Origin: a bacterium
GTDB taxonomy: Bacteria > Cyanobacteriota > Vampirovibrionia > Gastranaerophilales > Gastranaerophilaceae
DNA: 64,000 bases
Reading direction: 5' to 3'
NCBI GenBank assembly: GCA_017626055.1
Contig: JAGAJM010000011.1
Span: forward strand, 16,378-80,377
Part shown: in pieces, positions 1 to 8,758 of the stretch
Layout: each line of letters opens with the position of its first letter
Numbering within the stretch: the first letter of the stretch is position 1
Translations under genes and position numbers: made by a program
Notes under the pieces: model-generated
Database searches by the model: none
Told to the model about the DNA's origin: nothing
Seen by the model: the letters and a program-made list of their open reading frames with translations, nothing else

Positions 1-1086
1 GGATATCCTGTAACTTCAGGAGGAGGTATTGGTGATATTTTTGGTGGTATTGCTCAGATTTTAGGTACAGTATTAGCGACAGGATTTGAATTAACTCCAC
101 TTGCTCTTCAAATGCTTCAGGCAATGAACGGAGGAAACATTCAAGCTTCAGAATATTTAAAACCACAATTCGATAATAAAATTAAGCAACTAGATACTCA
201 AGTAATACAAATAAAACAGAATATAGACAAAATTGTTCCAAAGTTGATTAATGCCAAAAATCAAACAGAGTATGCGAAATTATATAAACCATTGTTGAAA
301 GAATATCAAGCCTATCAAGTTGCATCAAAGTTATTAAACAAAATAAAAGCTCATGCAAATAATGGCAATTATCAAGAAGTAGCCAATGAGATTGAAAATT
401 TTACAAATGAAAATTTTAATCAAAGCGTAAAAATGCCAACGAATATATATCAAAATAATCAATTTAATATTGGTAACCAATCAAAAGGTATGATATTCGA
501 AGAATCTATGATGGATACTTTTGGACAAGTTATTAGCAAAGGTTTAAAAGTAGCAGGTTCAAATTTGCAAAATGCACGAAATGATTTTAGTTATGCAAAA
601 AAAAATCCACATGCACACATTATAAATTCACGAACAGAAGTTATAAATCAGAGTTTAAATAAACTAATGGATGAAGTAGAAATCCCAAAAGATTCTAGAG
701 GTGTGATATATGATAACAATTCAGAACAATCAAAACTTTTGTGGAATTCTCCAGAAATTCAAGATTTCATAAAAATGAATTTACAGGATTTGATTTCAGG
801 TAATGCTAAAGAGGTTTATGATATAGAATTTATAATAAAACAACATTTAAAAGGTATCGACAATTTTATGGGGCTTCAACATTGTAAGTTGTTTAAACCT
901 CAAATTACTTCAGATGGTTATTTTAAAGGTATAATTATTGATTATTATGATTTTGAATTTCGACCATTGGAAGGAAGTCTTAAAAAAATTATGCAAAATT
1001 ATATAAATAACTGGGGGTATTCAATGCAAGAAAAGGGATATCTTGAGAATATATTTAATATTTATATTATTTTCGAAAAACTGTGA
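1..1086 (+). CDS. Hypothetical protein, C-terminal part (5' end outside window)
   Basis: The reading frame is open from the first base, so this is the 3' part of a longer gene; the first ATG inside the window is probably not the start. The visible part opens with a Gly-rich, hydrophobic stretch, then a helical region rich in Lys, Gln and Asn, and a C-terminal segment of about 150 residues with a GYFKGIIIDYYDFEF motif and a closing N-x4-GYSMQEKGYLENIF segment. I recognise no family. A large variable protein followed closely by two small membrane proteins recalls polymorphic toxin plus immunity layouts, but that is inference only. Base composition is very AT-rich, as expected for accessory DNA. 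Confidence 0.7.
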   Translation, partial: GYPVTSGGGIGDIFGGIAQILGTVLATGFELTPLALQMLQAMNGGNIQASEYLKPQFDNKIKQLDTQVIQIKQNIDKIVPKLINAKNQTEYAKLYKPLLKEYQAYQVASKLLNKIKAHANNGNYQEVANEIENFTNENFNQSVKMPTNIYQNNQFNIGNQSKGMIFEESMMDTFGQVISKGLKVAGSNLQNARNDFSYAKKNPHAHIINSRTEVINQSLNKLMDEVEIPKDSRGVIYDNNSEQSKLLWNSPEIQDFIKMNLQDLISGNAKEVYDIEFIIKQHLKGIDNFMGLQHCKLFKPQITSDGYFKGIIIDYYDFEFRPLEGSLKKIMQNYINNWGYSMQEKGYLENIFNIYIIFEKL

Positions 1087-1098
1087 TACAATCTACAC

Positions 1099-1578
1099 AT
1101 GAATAAAGATAAAATTGGTATAATAAAATATTTATCTATATTAGTGGTAGAAATGTTTCTACCGCTAATATGGTTTGCAATGTTTTTTGTTCTTGTGGGA
1201 TTTAGTGCAAGTGATTCGACTATTCCAGATTTTATTGGAATAGTTTTAATTATAATATTTTGTTTATTGCCAATAGTATATTTTTTACTTCCAATAGTAA
1301 TAACAATATTAGCAATAAAGCAACATTGGAGTTGTTATTTAGATAAATTTTTCAATCAACTAAAAATACCAACAATAATATTTGCAGTAGTGGTTGCAGT
1401 AATAGTCTTATATGAAAATCTGCATATAATGATTGATTTTAGGTATAGTCGCTTTTGGGTGTGGTTATATGAAGGTGTAATCCCACCATACTGTTTAATA
1501 TATTTAGTTATATTGGTACATAATATATGTAAAAAGATAAACAAATTACGAAGTTCTAATACCGATCGCGTCTTGTAG
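1099..1578 (+). CDS. Small polytopic membrane protein, unknown
   Basis: Predicted 159-residue integral membrane protein with about four hydrophobic segments (roughly residues 9-33, 42-75, 90-107 and 125-142) and a basic C-terminus (KKINKLRSSNTDR). It starts only 12 bases after the upstream stop, so it is probably co-transcribed and translationally coupled. No family is recognised. It could be an immunity-type or accessory membrane protein for the upstream product, but nothing in the sequence proves this. The upstream SD is weak. Confidence 0.6.
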   Translation: MNKDKIGIIKYLSILVVEMFLPLIWFAMFFVLVGFSASDSTIPDFIGIVLIIIFCLLPIVYFLLPIVITILAIKQHWSCYLDKFFNQLKIPTIIFAVVVAVIVLYENLHIMIDFRYSRFWVWLYEGVIPPYCLIYLVILVHNICKKINKLRSSNTDRVL

Positions 1579-1579
1579 T

Positions 1580-1594
1580 TTGGGTGAAACCCAA
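1580..1594. repeat. Short palindromic repeat, copy 1
   Basis: TTGGGT-GAA-ACCCAA is a perfect 6-bp inverted repeat with a 3-base loop. Two further copies lie within 1 kb. It lies just after the stop of the upstream membrane protein. Confidence 0.75.
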
Positions 1595-1797
1595 CATCGA
1601 TATCTATGATTTTGATAAACTTCCTATAAATCATTTTGATAATATAAAAACTTATTTGTTAAATAATACTGCATATTATCTACAATTTTTACATAAATTG
1701 AAAAATTATTATTTTTTAATTCCAATAGAATTTAAATGGTAGTATTTAGACAAATGGGTATATTGTTATATCCATTTGTTTTTAATACAATTGCTAT

Positions 1798-2316
1798 GTG
1801 GGAAATTTTTTGTATAAAAATAAAGACTTATTGATTTTAGTATTAATACACATTCTAGTGATAAATAGTTTTGTGCATCTGTTAATTATTGGTCCTTTAT
1901 TGTTGGTAATATTGCTCGTTACGTGTGGAGCTACTGCTGAAGTTTTGTTTAATTATTATGATACAGATATGATATTGGTATGTATTATTATTCTTTTAAT
2001 AATATTAAGTTATATAGTAAAATGTACTATTTTGCCAATAGTATATTCTTATTTTGAACGGAATAGTAAAAATGTTATTGTTAAAACTTTTATATGTAAC
2101 TTAAAAAACAATTGGAAATGGCGTATAGGTGTATTAGTTCTTGCAATGTTATTACCTTTTAATATATATCAAAATACTAATAATGATTTAGTTCAAATAG
2201 TTCTTTTGCATATTTTTGTTATGTCATTTTTTGTTAGTTATCTAACTTTATATTTATGGTGGGATGTAAAAAATTTAGTTACAAAAAATAAAGAAAATAA
2301 AATGAAAATACTTTAG
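1798..2316 (+). CDS. Small polytopic membrane protein, unknown
   Basis: Predicted 172-residue membrane protein with four to five hydrophobic segments (about residues 10-45, 58-84, 107-122 and 132-155) and a lysine-rich tail. The frame begins at a GTG overlapping an out-of-frame ATG; the SD is poor, so the start is uncertain. It resembles the upstream 159-residue protein in size, topology and a shared ILPIVY/LLPIVY-like segment, so the two may be distant paralogues. Between them a short open stretch ending near 1742 may be another small or decayed gene. No function is assigned. Confidence 0.55.
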   Translation: MGNFLYKNKDLLILVLIHILVINSFVHLLIIGPLLLVILLVTCGATAEVLFNYYDTDMILVCIIILLIILSYIVKCTILPIVYSYFERNSKNVIVKTFICNLKNNWKWRIGVLVLAMLLPFNIYQNTNNDLVQIVLLHIFVMSFFVSYLTLYLWWDVKNLVTKNKENKMKIL

Positions 2317-2328
2317 CAAGCAAGTAGG

Positions 2329-2343
2329 TTGGGTGAAACCCAA
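2329..2343. repeat. Short palindromic repeat, copy 2
   Basis: Second perfect copy of TTGGGT-GAA-ACCCAA, preceded by GTAGG as in copy 1 (GTAGT). It sits 12 bases after the stop codon of the 172-residue membrane protein, a position suited to a 3' end hairpin. Confidence 0.75.
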
Positions 2344-2381
2344 TAAAAATCTGAAATGAAGATTTATAGAGGACTATATGA

Positions 2382-2448
2382 GATTCTTCGGTTGGCATCA
2401 TTCTGAACGAAGTGAAGAATCCCTAACAAAAGCCACCTCAGAATGACA
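2382..2448. repeat. Intergenic hairpin repeat (GATTCTTC ... GAAGAATC, TCAGAATGAC)
   Basis: GATTCTTC and GAAGAATC form an inverted repeat, followed by a TCAGAATGAC box. Related pieces recur at 7481-7506 and inside 20216-20262, always in intergenic DNA, indicating a dispersed non-coding repeat family. Confidence 0.55.
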
Positions 2449-2477
2449 ATGTAATATTATTACTTAATCATTGTAAG

Positions 2478-2492
2478 TTGGGTGAAATTCAA
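2478..2492. repeat. Short palindromic repeat, degenerate copy 3
   Basis: TTGGGT-GAA-ATTCAA keeps the left arm and loop of copies 1 and 2, but the right arm has two changes. It lies just downstream of the convergent DUF2130 gene. Confidence 0.6.
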
Positions 2493-2498
2493 CAATAT

Positions 2499-3737
2499 CT
2501 ATTTTTTTAATTCAGCAAATTTTGCTTGCATAGTTGGATTATTTCTTGTTAATTTTTTGATAGATAAATCTTCGGCTTTGTTATTTGCTAAGCGTAAATT
2601 ATTTTCTGATGATAACAATGCTTCTTTTGTTTTCTGAAGATGGTCTATTGTTTTATCAATTTCTTCAATAGCTAATTTAAATTTCTTACTTGCAAGTTCA
2701 TAATTCTTGGCAAATTTTTCTTTAAAATCGTTCATAGCATCTTCAAAATTTGATACATCAATATTTTGTGCTTGAACAATAGCCAATTGTCTGCGGTATT
2801 CTAATGAATTCAGTGCTGCGTTTCTTAGAAGTGTTATTATAGGGATGAAAAATTGTGGTCGGATAACATACATTTTTTCGTAACGATGTGACATATCCAC
2901 AATCCCACTATTATAAAATTCGTTTTCAGATTCCAACATAGATACAAGAACTGCGTATTCGCATTTTTTTTCACGTCTATCTTTATCTAATTCTTTTAGA
3001 AAGTCTTCATTTTTCTTTTTTGTTGCGGTTGCATCTGCTTCGTTTTTCATCTCAAACATTATTGAAATAAATTCATTGCCTTCTGAATCAAAATCTCGAA
3101 GAATATAATCCCCTTTACTTCCAGTTTTTGAATCATTATCTTTTTCAAAATAAGTGTTTCTAAATCCAGTTGCTCTAAGTTTGTTAAATTCATTTTCGCA
3201 ATGTTGCTCAAGAGATTCACCAATCATTTTTGTTGAAAGTTTCAGTTTGAAATCTTTATAGCGAGCAATTTCTTCTTCTTTAAAACGAAGTTCATTTTCG
3301 TATTGGGTTTTGAGGTTTTGTTCTTTTAGTAAAAATTCTTTTTCACTTAAATCCTTTTCTCCACTAAGTTTTGCAATCAAATTGTCTTTCTGTGTTAATT
3401 CAAGATTTTTTTCATTGATAAGTTTATTTATCTCAAGTTCTTTGTCTTTGCCAAAAGAATCCAATTTATTTTTAAGTTCAGCAATAATTTTATCTTTTTC
3501 TGCTTCAGTTTCTTTCATTACAGACTCTTTTTTGTTCAACTGTTCATTAAAATCTTTTTCCATTTCAAGTTTAACTAATTGAACGGCACTATCTTTTTGT
3601 GCTTCAAATTGAGCTTCACGACTTTGTAATTCATCTGCAAATTCTTTATCTCTAACTTGTTTTAAAATAGCTGCATAACCTGCTTCATCAACTTGAAATA
3701 CTTCGTGACATTTTGGACATTTGATTGTATTTTTCAT
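2499..3737 (-). CDS. DUF2130 family protein (zinc ribbon, coiled coil, nuclease-like domain)
   Basis: The 412-residue protein begins with a CPKC zinc-knuckle half (C7, C10), continues with a long charged coiled coil (about 30-165) and then a conserved domain holding KGDYILR (D210) and FEMKNE (E229-M-K231). The D...E-x-K pattern is what the PD-(D/E)XK nuclease fold shows, and DUF2130 proteins carry it. The C-terminal part is helical again. The overall architecture matches DUF2130, whose cellular role is unsettled. It is monocistronic, with an upstream AT-rich region. The family call is firm; the nuclease activity is inference. Confidence 0.85.
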   Translation of the reverse strand: MKNTIKCPKCHEVFQVDEAGYAAILKQVRDKEFADELQSREAQFEAQKDSAVQLVKLEMEKDFNEQLNKKESVMKETEAEKDKIIAELKNKLDSFGKDKELEINKLINEKNLELTQKDNLIAKLSGEKDLSEKEFLLKEQNLKTQYENELRFKEEEIARYKDFKLKLSTKMIGESLEQHCENEFNKLRATGFRNTYFEKDNDSKTGSKGDYILRDFDSEGNEFISIMFEMKNEADATATKKKNEDFLKELDKDRREKKCEYAVLVSMLESENEFYNSGIVDMSHRYEKMYVIRPQFFIPIITLLRNAALNSLEYRRQLAIVQAQNIDVSNFEDAMNDFKEKFAKNYELASKKFKLAIEEIDKTIDHLQKTKEALLSSENNLRLANNKAEDLSIKKLTRNNPTMQAKFAELKK

Positions 3738-3970
3738 TGGATTTTCCCCTTTTAGTAAATATTATACTAAATTATTTTGGATTACGAACTATTTATTAAC
3801 GTTTAATAAGATAAAAATAAAGACTTATCATAAGACAAGTCTTTTGCTGTGAGAGCAGATATCATTGAGATTTAATTAGGTAGTTATTTTTGTTTATAGA
3901 TACATACTAAAACACCCCTACGTCAAAATCGGACGCAAGAAAATAGAGTAAAATAATTTAAAAAGCAAAT
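3738..3970. other. Intergenic stretch, no gene seen
   Basis: AT-rich spacer between the start of the DUF2130 gene and the tRNA-Ile repeat block. It probably holds the DUF2130 promoter on the minus strand. No open frame of useful length or clear RNA structure was seen. Confidence 0.5.
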
Positions 3971-4035
3971 CACAATTCAAATCAAATGCAGATATTAAAA
4001 AAGACCCCATTAAGGAGTCTTTTTTAATATGGGCC
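3971..4035. repeat. 65-bp direct repeat, copy 1 (terminator plus tRNA 3' end)
   Basis: Identical base for base to 4269-4333, 298 bp away. The unit contains a hairpin terminator and ends with the last six bases of the tRNA-Ile gene (GGGCCC-side acceptor). Copy 1 therefore marks the 3' end of a second, now broken, tRNA-Ile locus. Confidence 0.9.
3997..4025 (-). terminator. Rho-independent terminator, copy 1
   Basis: AAAAAAGAC and GTCTTTTTT pair across a short CC/GG-closed loop, giving a T-run on the minus strand. It is identical to the terminator after the intact tRNA-Ile. Confidence 0.75.
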
Positions 4036-4124
4036 AAGGACTCCATTGGTGAACAGCAAAAGTTGACTAAATGTCAAGTTTTGCGTGGAGTATAGTATTT
4101 AGGTTTGAATGTTTTATCAGAAGC

Positions 4125-4255
4125 CAATGGAGGGGGACTCGAACCCTACATTCTTGACAACCCTTATCAGGGGCCCTCTCACAAAACAATTCACTGGATT
4201 GTTTTGTTCGGCAGAGTGCTCTAACCACATACTGAATACTTAGAGTGCGGCCCGT
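4125..4255 (-). pseudogene. Decayed tRNA-Ile-like gene with hairpin insertion
   Basis: Read on the minus strand, this segment retains GTGGTTAGAGC (D-arm), a GGCCC-CTGATAA-GGGTT anticodon arm with GAU anticodon, and a GGGTTCGAGTCCC T-arm, in the order seen in the adjacent intact tRNA-Ile. The acceptor ends no longer pair. Between the D-arm and the anticodon arm an extra segment forms a perfect hairpin (ACAAAACAAT / ATTGTTTTGT). It is flanked by the 65-bp repeats. The simplest reading is a duplicated tRNA-Ile that decayed. An unusual structured tRNA-like RNA is the alternative. Confidence 0.6.
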
Positions 4256-4268
4256 TAATGTGTAATTC

Positions 4269-4327
4269 CACAATTCAAATCAAATGCAGATATTAAAAAA
4301 GACCCCATTAAGGAGTCTTTTTTAATA

Positions 4328-4333
<6 letters not shown>
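4269..4333. repeat. 65-bp direct repeat, copy 2
   Basis: Perfect match to 3971-4035. It includes the terminator and the 3' acceptor end of the intact tRNA-Ile gene. Confidence 0.9.
4295..4323 (-). terminator. Terminator of tRNA-Ile
   Basis: AAAAAAGAC...GTCTTTTTT hairpin with T-run on the minus strand, 5 bases beyond the tRNA discriminator base. Confidence 0.8.
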
Positions 4334-4401
<68 letters not shown>

Positions 4402-4494
4402 GCGTTTTGTTGAAGTATCGGCTAATACTTCCGCATGAACAAATGTACTATAAACATTTTTTAAAATCAAGTCTTTTCTTTTATAAAAATAAAA

Positions 4495-4522
4495 AGGCTG
4501 AAAAACCGCAGTTCACCAGCCT
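4495..4522 (-). terminator. Rho-independent terminator
   Basis: AGGCTG/CAGCCT stem followed on the minus strand by TTTTTATTTTT, 33 bases after the stop of the periplasmic coiled-coil gene. Confidence 0.75.
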
Positions 4523-4554
4523 AATATCTAATATACATTGTTCAAGTCACAAAA

Positions 4555-4980
4555 TTACATGTTAATTTTTTGTTCAAAGTTTTTTCTGATTTTCTTTTTT
4601 GCTTTTTCTAAGTTTTTAATTCTTTTTTCTGCTTGTTTAATTTTTTTCTTTGCAGCTTTTCTTTCTGCTTTGATTGTTTTGTATTTACCATCAAGTTCAG
4701 AGTAACTTGTTCTGTGGTTTAACAATTGGTTTCTTACTTCGATTTGAGCATTGTCTAATTGTAAAATAGCATTTTGCATTTTTGTTCCACCAGTTACTTG
4801 TGATGGGTCAAGTAATACTTCACCTTTTGAATCAACAGTTGCTTTTTGAACAGTAGTTGTTTTTACAGGTGTGCTATCACCAAAATTTAGTGGTGTGAAT
4901 TTTGTTTCAGCAGCTGCAATGCCAGCAGTAACTACCATTACACCAAATGTTATAGCAAACAATCTTGATAATTTATTCAT
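4555..4980 (-). CDS. Exported coiled-coil protein, unknown
   Basis: A 141-residue protein with a clear Sec signal peptide (hydrophobic core about 7-21, likely cleavage after A24 in GIAAAE) and a mature part that becomes a very lysine-rich coiled coil (about 95-137, repeated KKKIKQAEKR/IKNLEKAKKK-type heptads). It is probably periplasmic or surface-associated. The SD (AGGGG in the leader) fits the chosen ATG, and it has its own terminator. No known family is recognised; the basic coiled coil could bind acidic envelope polymers, but that is a guess. Confidence 0.8.
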   Translation of the reverse strand: MNKLSRLFAITFGVMVVTAGIAAAETKFTPLNFGDSTPVKTTTVQKATVDSKGEVLLDPSQVTGGTKMQNAILQLDNAQIEVRNQLLNHRTSYSELDGKYKTIKAERKAAKKKIKQAEKRIKNLEKAKKKIRKNFEQKINM

Positions 4981-5112
4981 GTATTATACCCCTTTCGTAT
5001 AGTTGTAATCTTTAACTACATTTTAGATTATTTTTTTCTAAAGAAAAAGAAATTTACATAATTTAATATCTCAATTTTCTGTGTTATGATTTAATCAATA
5101 GGACTTGGGAAA

Positions 5113-7464
5113 ATGAAAAAAGAATGGATATTTGAGAGTACAAATTCATCAGAAAAGTCTTTAATAAAAAGACTGCTATATTCTCGTGGAATAAAAACAG
5201 AACAAGAAATTCATGAATTTCTACATCCATTAGAAATGACATTAACATCTCCAAATGCTTTTACTGATATGGAAAAAGCGGTAAATCGTTTATCAAAAGC
5301 GATTGATGAGAAAGAAACAATTATTATTTATGGAGATTTTGATGCAGATGGTGTGACTTCAACTTCTGTTCTTTATAAGACATTGAAATTTTTAGGTGCA
5401 AATGTTCATTATTTTATCCCAGATAGAGAAAACGAAGGTCATGGTTTTGATAAAGGTGCGTTGATTAAACTTATGACATCTGTTAAACCAAAGGTTATAA
5501 TCTCTGTTGACTGTGGGATTTCAGATGTTGATGCGGTGAAATTTATCAATAGTTTTAAGATAGATACTATTATTACCGATCACCACGAGGCACCAGAAGA
5601 ATTACCAGAAGCTTTTGCAATTATTAACCCAAAAGCCCCAAATGCTCTGGATGAAAGTTTAAGTGCAAAACAAATTGAATATTTAACATACTTAGCGGGT
5701 TGTGGTGTAGCGTTTAAGGTTGCTCAAGCTCTTTTGACAAAATATGGGAAAACAGAATTTGTTTACGAGATTTTGCCATTTGTTGCTGTTGGTACAGTTG
5801 CTGATGTTGTACCACTTTTGGGCGAAAATAGATACTTTGTGACTAAAGGTTTAGAACTTATCTCTCGTGGTAAGCATTATGGTTTGCAAAGACTTTTGGA
5901 AAGTGCTGGATATAAAATTGAAAGTGGTGTAACGTCTGAAAATATCGCATTCGGTATCGCACCTCGAATCAATGCTTCAGGACGTTTGGATACAGTTGAT
6001 GCGGCGTTAAAGGTTTTAATTTCTGAAAATCCACATGAAATAAATATGGCAGTTGATAGTTTGAATGAACTTAATAAGGTTCGTCAAACATTATGCCAAG
6101 AGGTTTTTGAACAAGCAGATAAAATGGTTCAAAAAGAAGGTAACAAAAACCCTGCAATTGTTTTATATAGTGATGCTTGGCATATTGGAATTATTGGTAT
6201 TGTAGCATCCAAGTTGGTTGAAAAATATTATAAACCAGTATTTTTGATGTCTTATGTAAAAGAAAAAGATCAATTTAGATGTTCAGCAAGAAGTATTGAG
6301 GGTGTGCCACTTTATGATGTTTTAGATGCCAATGCAAGTTTATTTGATGGGTTTGGTGGTCATAAATTAGCCGCTGGTCTAAGTTTTACAGGTGCAAATA
6401 CTCCGTTTGAAATTGTTAAAAAAGCATTAAATGAAACAGTAAAAGAATACACTGCAACAAAAGAATTGAAGCCTTTTGTGAAGATTGATTTGTTGGTTGA
6501 ACCTCAAGATGTTACAACGGATTTGATTGAAGAAATTTCTCAATTAGAACCTTTTGGAGCGTCAAATCCTAGTCCTGTTTTTGCAATGAATGGTTTAAAA
6601 GTTACTCAAAAACGCTTGATGGGTAGTGATAATTCTCATTTAAGACTAACAGTATCTTCTGGTGCTACTGATTATACGGCAATTTGGTGGAAAAAGGGTG
6701 ATATTGGTTTAGGTTCAGGTGATAGTGTTGATATTGCTTTTCATCCACAAATTAATGAGTTTAATGGTAATGTTTCGGTTCAATTGATTATTGATGATAT
6801 TCATTCAGATGCTCTGCCTGAAGAAGATTTGGTGTCAAAATGTAGTTACAAAATCTACGATAACCGCACAAAGACGGGCATTTTGAACAATGTTAATGAC
6901 TATATTAAAAACTCAAAATTGAACATAAAAGTTTTCGCAGAAAGTAAGTATATTTTAGATACTGTAAAATCGTACTCAGAAATAGGGTCAAGAACCTTTA
7001 CTAGGCAGGATATCCCGACTTGTGATGTTGTAATGTTCTTTGATTACCCTGCTGATAAACAAACTTTGGATTTAATTCTAGAAAAAGCCCAACCAAAAGG
7101 GTTGCATTTTATGAATTACGAGCCGAAAATCCTTGATGAGCAAGAGTTTTTGAAAATATTTACTGGGATGTTGAAATTTGCAGCTCATAATAATTCTGGG
7201 AAAGTTGAATTAGTCCGTTGTGCAAGCTTTTTAGGGAAATCTTTGAAAATTTTTGAAATGTTATTAGCACTTTATGAAGAAGTTGGATTTATAAAAATCT
7301 TAGATAAGAATTCTTCATTTTATACAGTTGAGTTTTATGGTGTGGATGATATAACAAAAATTTTGCATAGTGAAAAGTACGCTCAGATTTTTGAACTTAT
7401 TATTGAATGTGAGCAATTCCAAAAAAGCCTTTTAGAAGATGATTTAGAACAAATTTTGTGTTAA
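5113..7464 (+). CDS. recJ: Single-stranded-DNA-specific exonuclease RecJ
   Basis: RecJ degrades single-stranded DNA 5' to 3' in RecF-pathway repair and mismatch repair. The DHH-family motifs are present: DFDADG (75-80), SVDCG (131-135) and TDHHE (155-159), giving the two-metal centre, then the DHHA1 GFGGHKLAAG motif (about 413-422) and an OB-like region after about 460. At 783 residues it is longer than most RecJ proteins. The extra 200 or so C-terminal residues resemble the extended C-termini seen in some Gram-positive RecJ. A good SD (AGGACTTGGG) precedes the ATG. Transcription is monocistronic. Confidence 0.96.
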   Translation: MKKEWIFESTNSSEKSLIKRLLYSRGIKTEQEIHEFLHPLEMTLTSPNAFTDMEKAVNRLSKAIDEKETIIIYGDFDADGVTSTSVLYKTLKFLGANVHYFIPDRENEGHGFDKGALIKLMTSVKPKVIISVDCGISDVDAVKFINSFKIDTIITDHHEAPEELPEAFAIINPKAPNALDESLSAKQIEYLTYLAGCGVAFKVAQALLTKYGKTEFVYEILPFVAVGTVADVVPLLGENRYFVTKGLELISRGKHYGLQRLLESAGYKIESGVTSENIAFGIAPRINASGRLDTVDAALKVLISENPHEINMAVDSLNELNKVRQTLCQEVFEQADKMVQKEGNKNPAIVLYSDAWHIGIIGIVASKLVEKYYKPVFLMSYVKEKDQFRCSARSIEGVPLYDVLDANASLFDGFGGHKLAAGLSFTGANTPFEIVKKALNETVKEYTATKELKPFVKIDLLVEPQDVTTDLIEEISQLEPFGASNPSPVFAMNGLKVTQKRLMGSDNSHLRLTVSSGATDYTAIWWKKGDIGLGSGDSVDIAFHPQINEFNGNVSVQLIIDDIHSDALPEEDLVSKCSYKIYDNRTKTGILNNVNDYIKNSKLNIKVFAESKYILDTVKSYSEIGSRTFTRQDIPTCDVVMFFDYPADKQTLDLILEKAQPKGLHFMNYEPKILDEQEFLKIFTGMLKFAAHNNSGKVELVRCASFLGKSLKIFEMLLALYEEVGFIKILDKNSSFYTVEFYGVDDITKILHSEKYAQIFELIIECEQFQKSLLEDDLEQILC

Positions 7465-7480
7465 CAAGTACAAGTTATGG

Positions 7481-7506
7481 GATTCTTCGCTTTGCTCAGA
7501 ATGACG
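7481..7506. repeat. Intergenic repeat fragment (GATTCTTCG ... TCAGAATGAC)
   Basis: Shares GATTCTTCG and TCAGAATGAC boxes with the larger repeat at 2382-2448. It lies between recJ and the next small gene. Confidence 0.5.
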
Positions 7507-7613
7507 TATAAATTATATTTACCCCAAAAATCCATTAAATAGAGGATAAAAGCAATCTCGTCATAATTTAAAATATAAATGGGTAGGTCTTAAAAAGAAT
7601 TTGGGAGGCTTGT

Positions 7614-7850
7614 ATGGAGAGCATTATCAATGAAAATGTTGATATGTATTTGCCAGGCAATGAAGAGATGTCTGATTCTATTACTCAGAATTGGACAGAA
7701 CAAGCCTTGGAATGTTATTCAATCCAATGTGATTGTAAACGTTGTTCTTTGAGAAATGGACACTATTCTTTTATTTGCCAAATGCCAAAAGTAATCGACG
7801 CTTTATTACAGACGGTGGGAGAGCCTGAAACCGAACGAATGACAGCTTAG
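7614..7850 (+). CDS. Small Cys-rich protein, unknown
   Basis: A 78-residue soluble protein with a compact cysteine cluster: C34, C39, C41, C44 and C55 in an ECYSIQCDCKRCSLRNGHYSF...CQMPK context. The spacing suggests metal binding (zinc or Fe-S), but no named family is recognised. A strong SD (GGGAGGC) supports the start, and a bidirectional terminator follows. The lack of a signal peptide or membrane segment implies a cytoplasmic protein. Confidence 0.75.
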   Translation: MESIINENVDMYLPGNEEMSDSITQNWTEQALECYSIQCDCKRCSLRNGHYSFICQMPKVIDALLQTVGEPETERMTA

Positions 7851-7901
7851 TAAACTCCTTTTACAACAACCCTGAAGTTTTGTACAAAAGTACAAAAAAA
7901 G

Positions 7902-7924
7902 AGCCATAAACTCGCTTTATGGCT
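7902..7924. terminator. Bidirectional terminator
   Basis: Perfect AGCCATAAA/TTTATGGCT stem with a 5-base loop, an A-run on the left and a T-run on the right. It lies between convergent genes. Confidence 0.9.
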
Positions 7925-7951
7925 TTTTATTATGTATGTGTCTGGTAGTCG

Positions 7952-8191
7952 TTAATCTTTAGCTAATTGATTTTCGTTGAAGTGAATCAATTTTGCTAGT
8001 TGCCATTGTCTGGCTTGAATTTCTTGAATTCGGTCTTTAATATTGTCCAATTCGCTTAAAAGTGTTTGTAGATCTTTTCTTTCATAGGAATAGGCTACTG
8101 AGATTGGTCTTTCGTCAGTATCTGTTGCCCATTCAGGTAAGAAACATCCTTTTTCAAACAGTTCTTTTTCGTTCATATCACATATCTCCAA
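7952..8191 (-). CDS. Small hypothetical protein
   Basis: A 79-residue soluble protein with a C-terminal amphipathic helix (SELDNIKDRIQEIQARQWQLAKL) that could form a coiled coil. It follows the upstream 69-residue gene by 13 bases on the same strand, so the two form a small operon. No family is recognised. The shared bidirectional terminator lies about 27 bases downstream. Confidence 0.65.
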   Translation of the reverse strand: MEICDMNEKELFEKGCFLPEWATDTDERPISVAYSYERKDLQTLLSELDNIKDRIQEIQARQWQLAKLIHFNENQLAKD

Positions 8192-8204
8192 AATCTAACA
8201 GCTA

Positions 8205-8414
8205 TTAACCTTCAGTGGTTAATAATGAATGGAAAAAATCCACCAATTTGAAATTGCCATACTTAAATGCAATAGGTTTATTAGCATATTCATTGTGTGT
8301 GATTTTATTTAATGTATCCATTTCTTCGTTTGTAAGTGTGCCAAAATCGAAACTTGTCATTTCAGCATAATCTACCATTAAATCTTCTACATCCATAATC
8401 TTTTTCTCAAACAT
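8205..8414 (-). CDS. Small hypothetical protein
   Basis: A 69-residue acidic protein with no signal peptide or membrane segment. The start is well supported by an AAGGAGTG SD ten bases upstream. It is the first gene of a two-gene operon with the 79-residue product. No function is inferred. Confidence 0.7.
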   Translation of the reverse strand: MFEKKIMDVEDLMVDYAEMTSFDFGTLTNEEMDTLNKITHNEYANKPIAFKYGNFKLVDFFHSLLTTEG

Positions 8415-8758
8415 TTTAAATACACTCCTTAGATTCTAATTACAGAGTATGTATCGGAACATTGGGAGAAAATCTTTAGAAATTTTAGAAGTTTGTTACA
8501 AATATTAATATTTAACCCCTCAAGACTAGAAAAATGAACCTTTATAATTTATACTATAATTGTAGTAGAAAGTATAAAATCATAGGTTGATGTTTTAGGA
8601 ATTCAGACATGTCGGAATTCTATTTTTCCGTCTGTTTGCAGTATTGATTTTATGGCTACATGAGGTTAGAATTATGTAGTAATGTAAAATAATTTAGATT
8701 CACATATCAAAATATTTTCATTACACGATTTATAAAGGAAAATTGTAGGTAGATTCTG
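8415..8758. promoter_or_regulatory. Divergent intergenic region with palindrome
   Basis: A 344-base region between a divergent pair. It holds TATAAT-like hexamers near 8540-8560 that could drive the GGDEF/HD-GYP gene. It also holds an imperfect palindrome at about 8600-8622 (GAATTC-A-GACATGTC-G-GAATTC) followed by a short T-run; this could be an operator or a leader hairpin. I see no known riboswitch consensus. Confidence 0.4.

Noticed and set aside
4067..4273. Open frame over the decayed tRNA region (minus)
   Set aside because: It reads through tRNA-like and repeat sequence; no SD and unusual Cys/Arg content.
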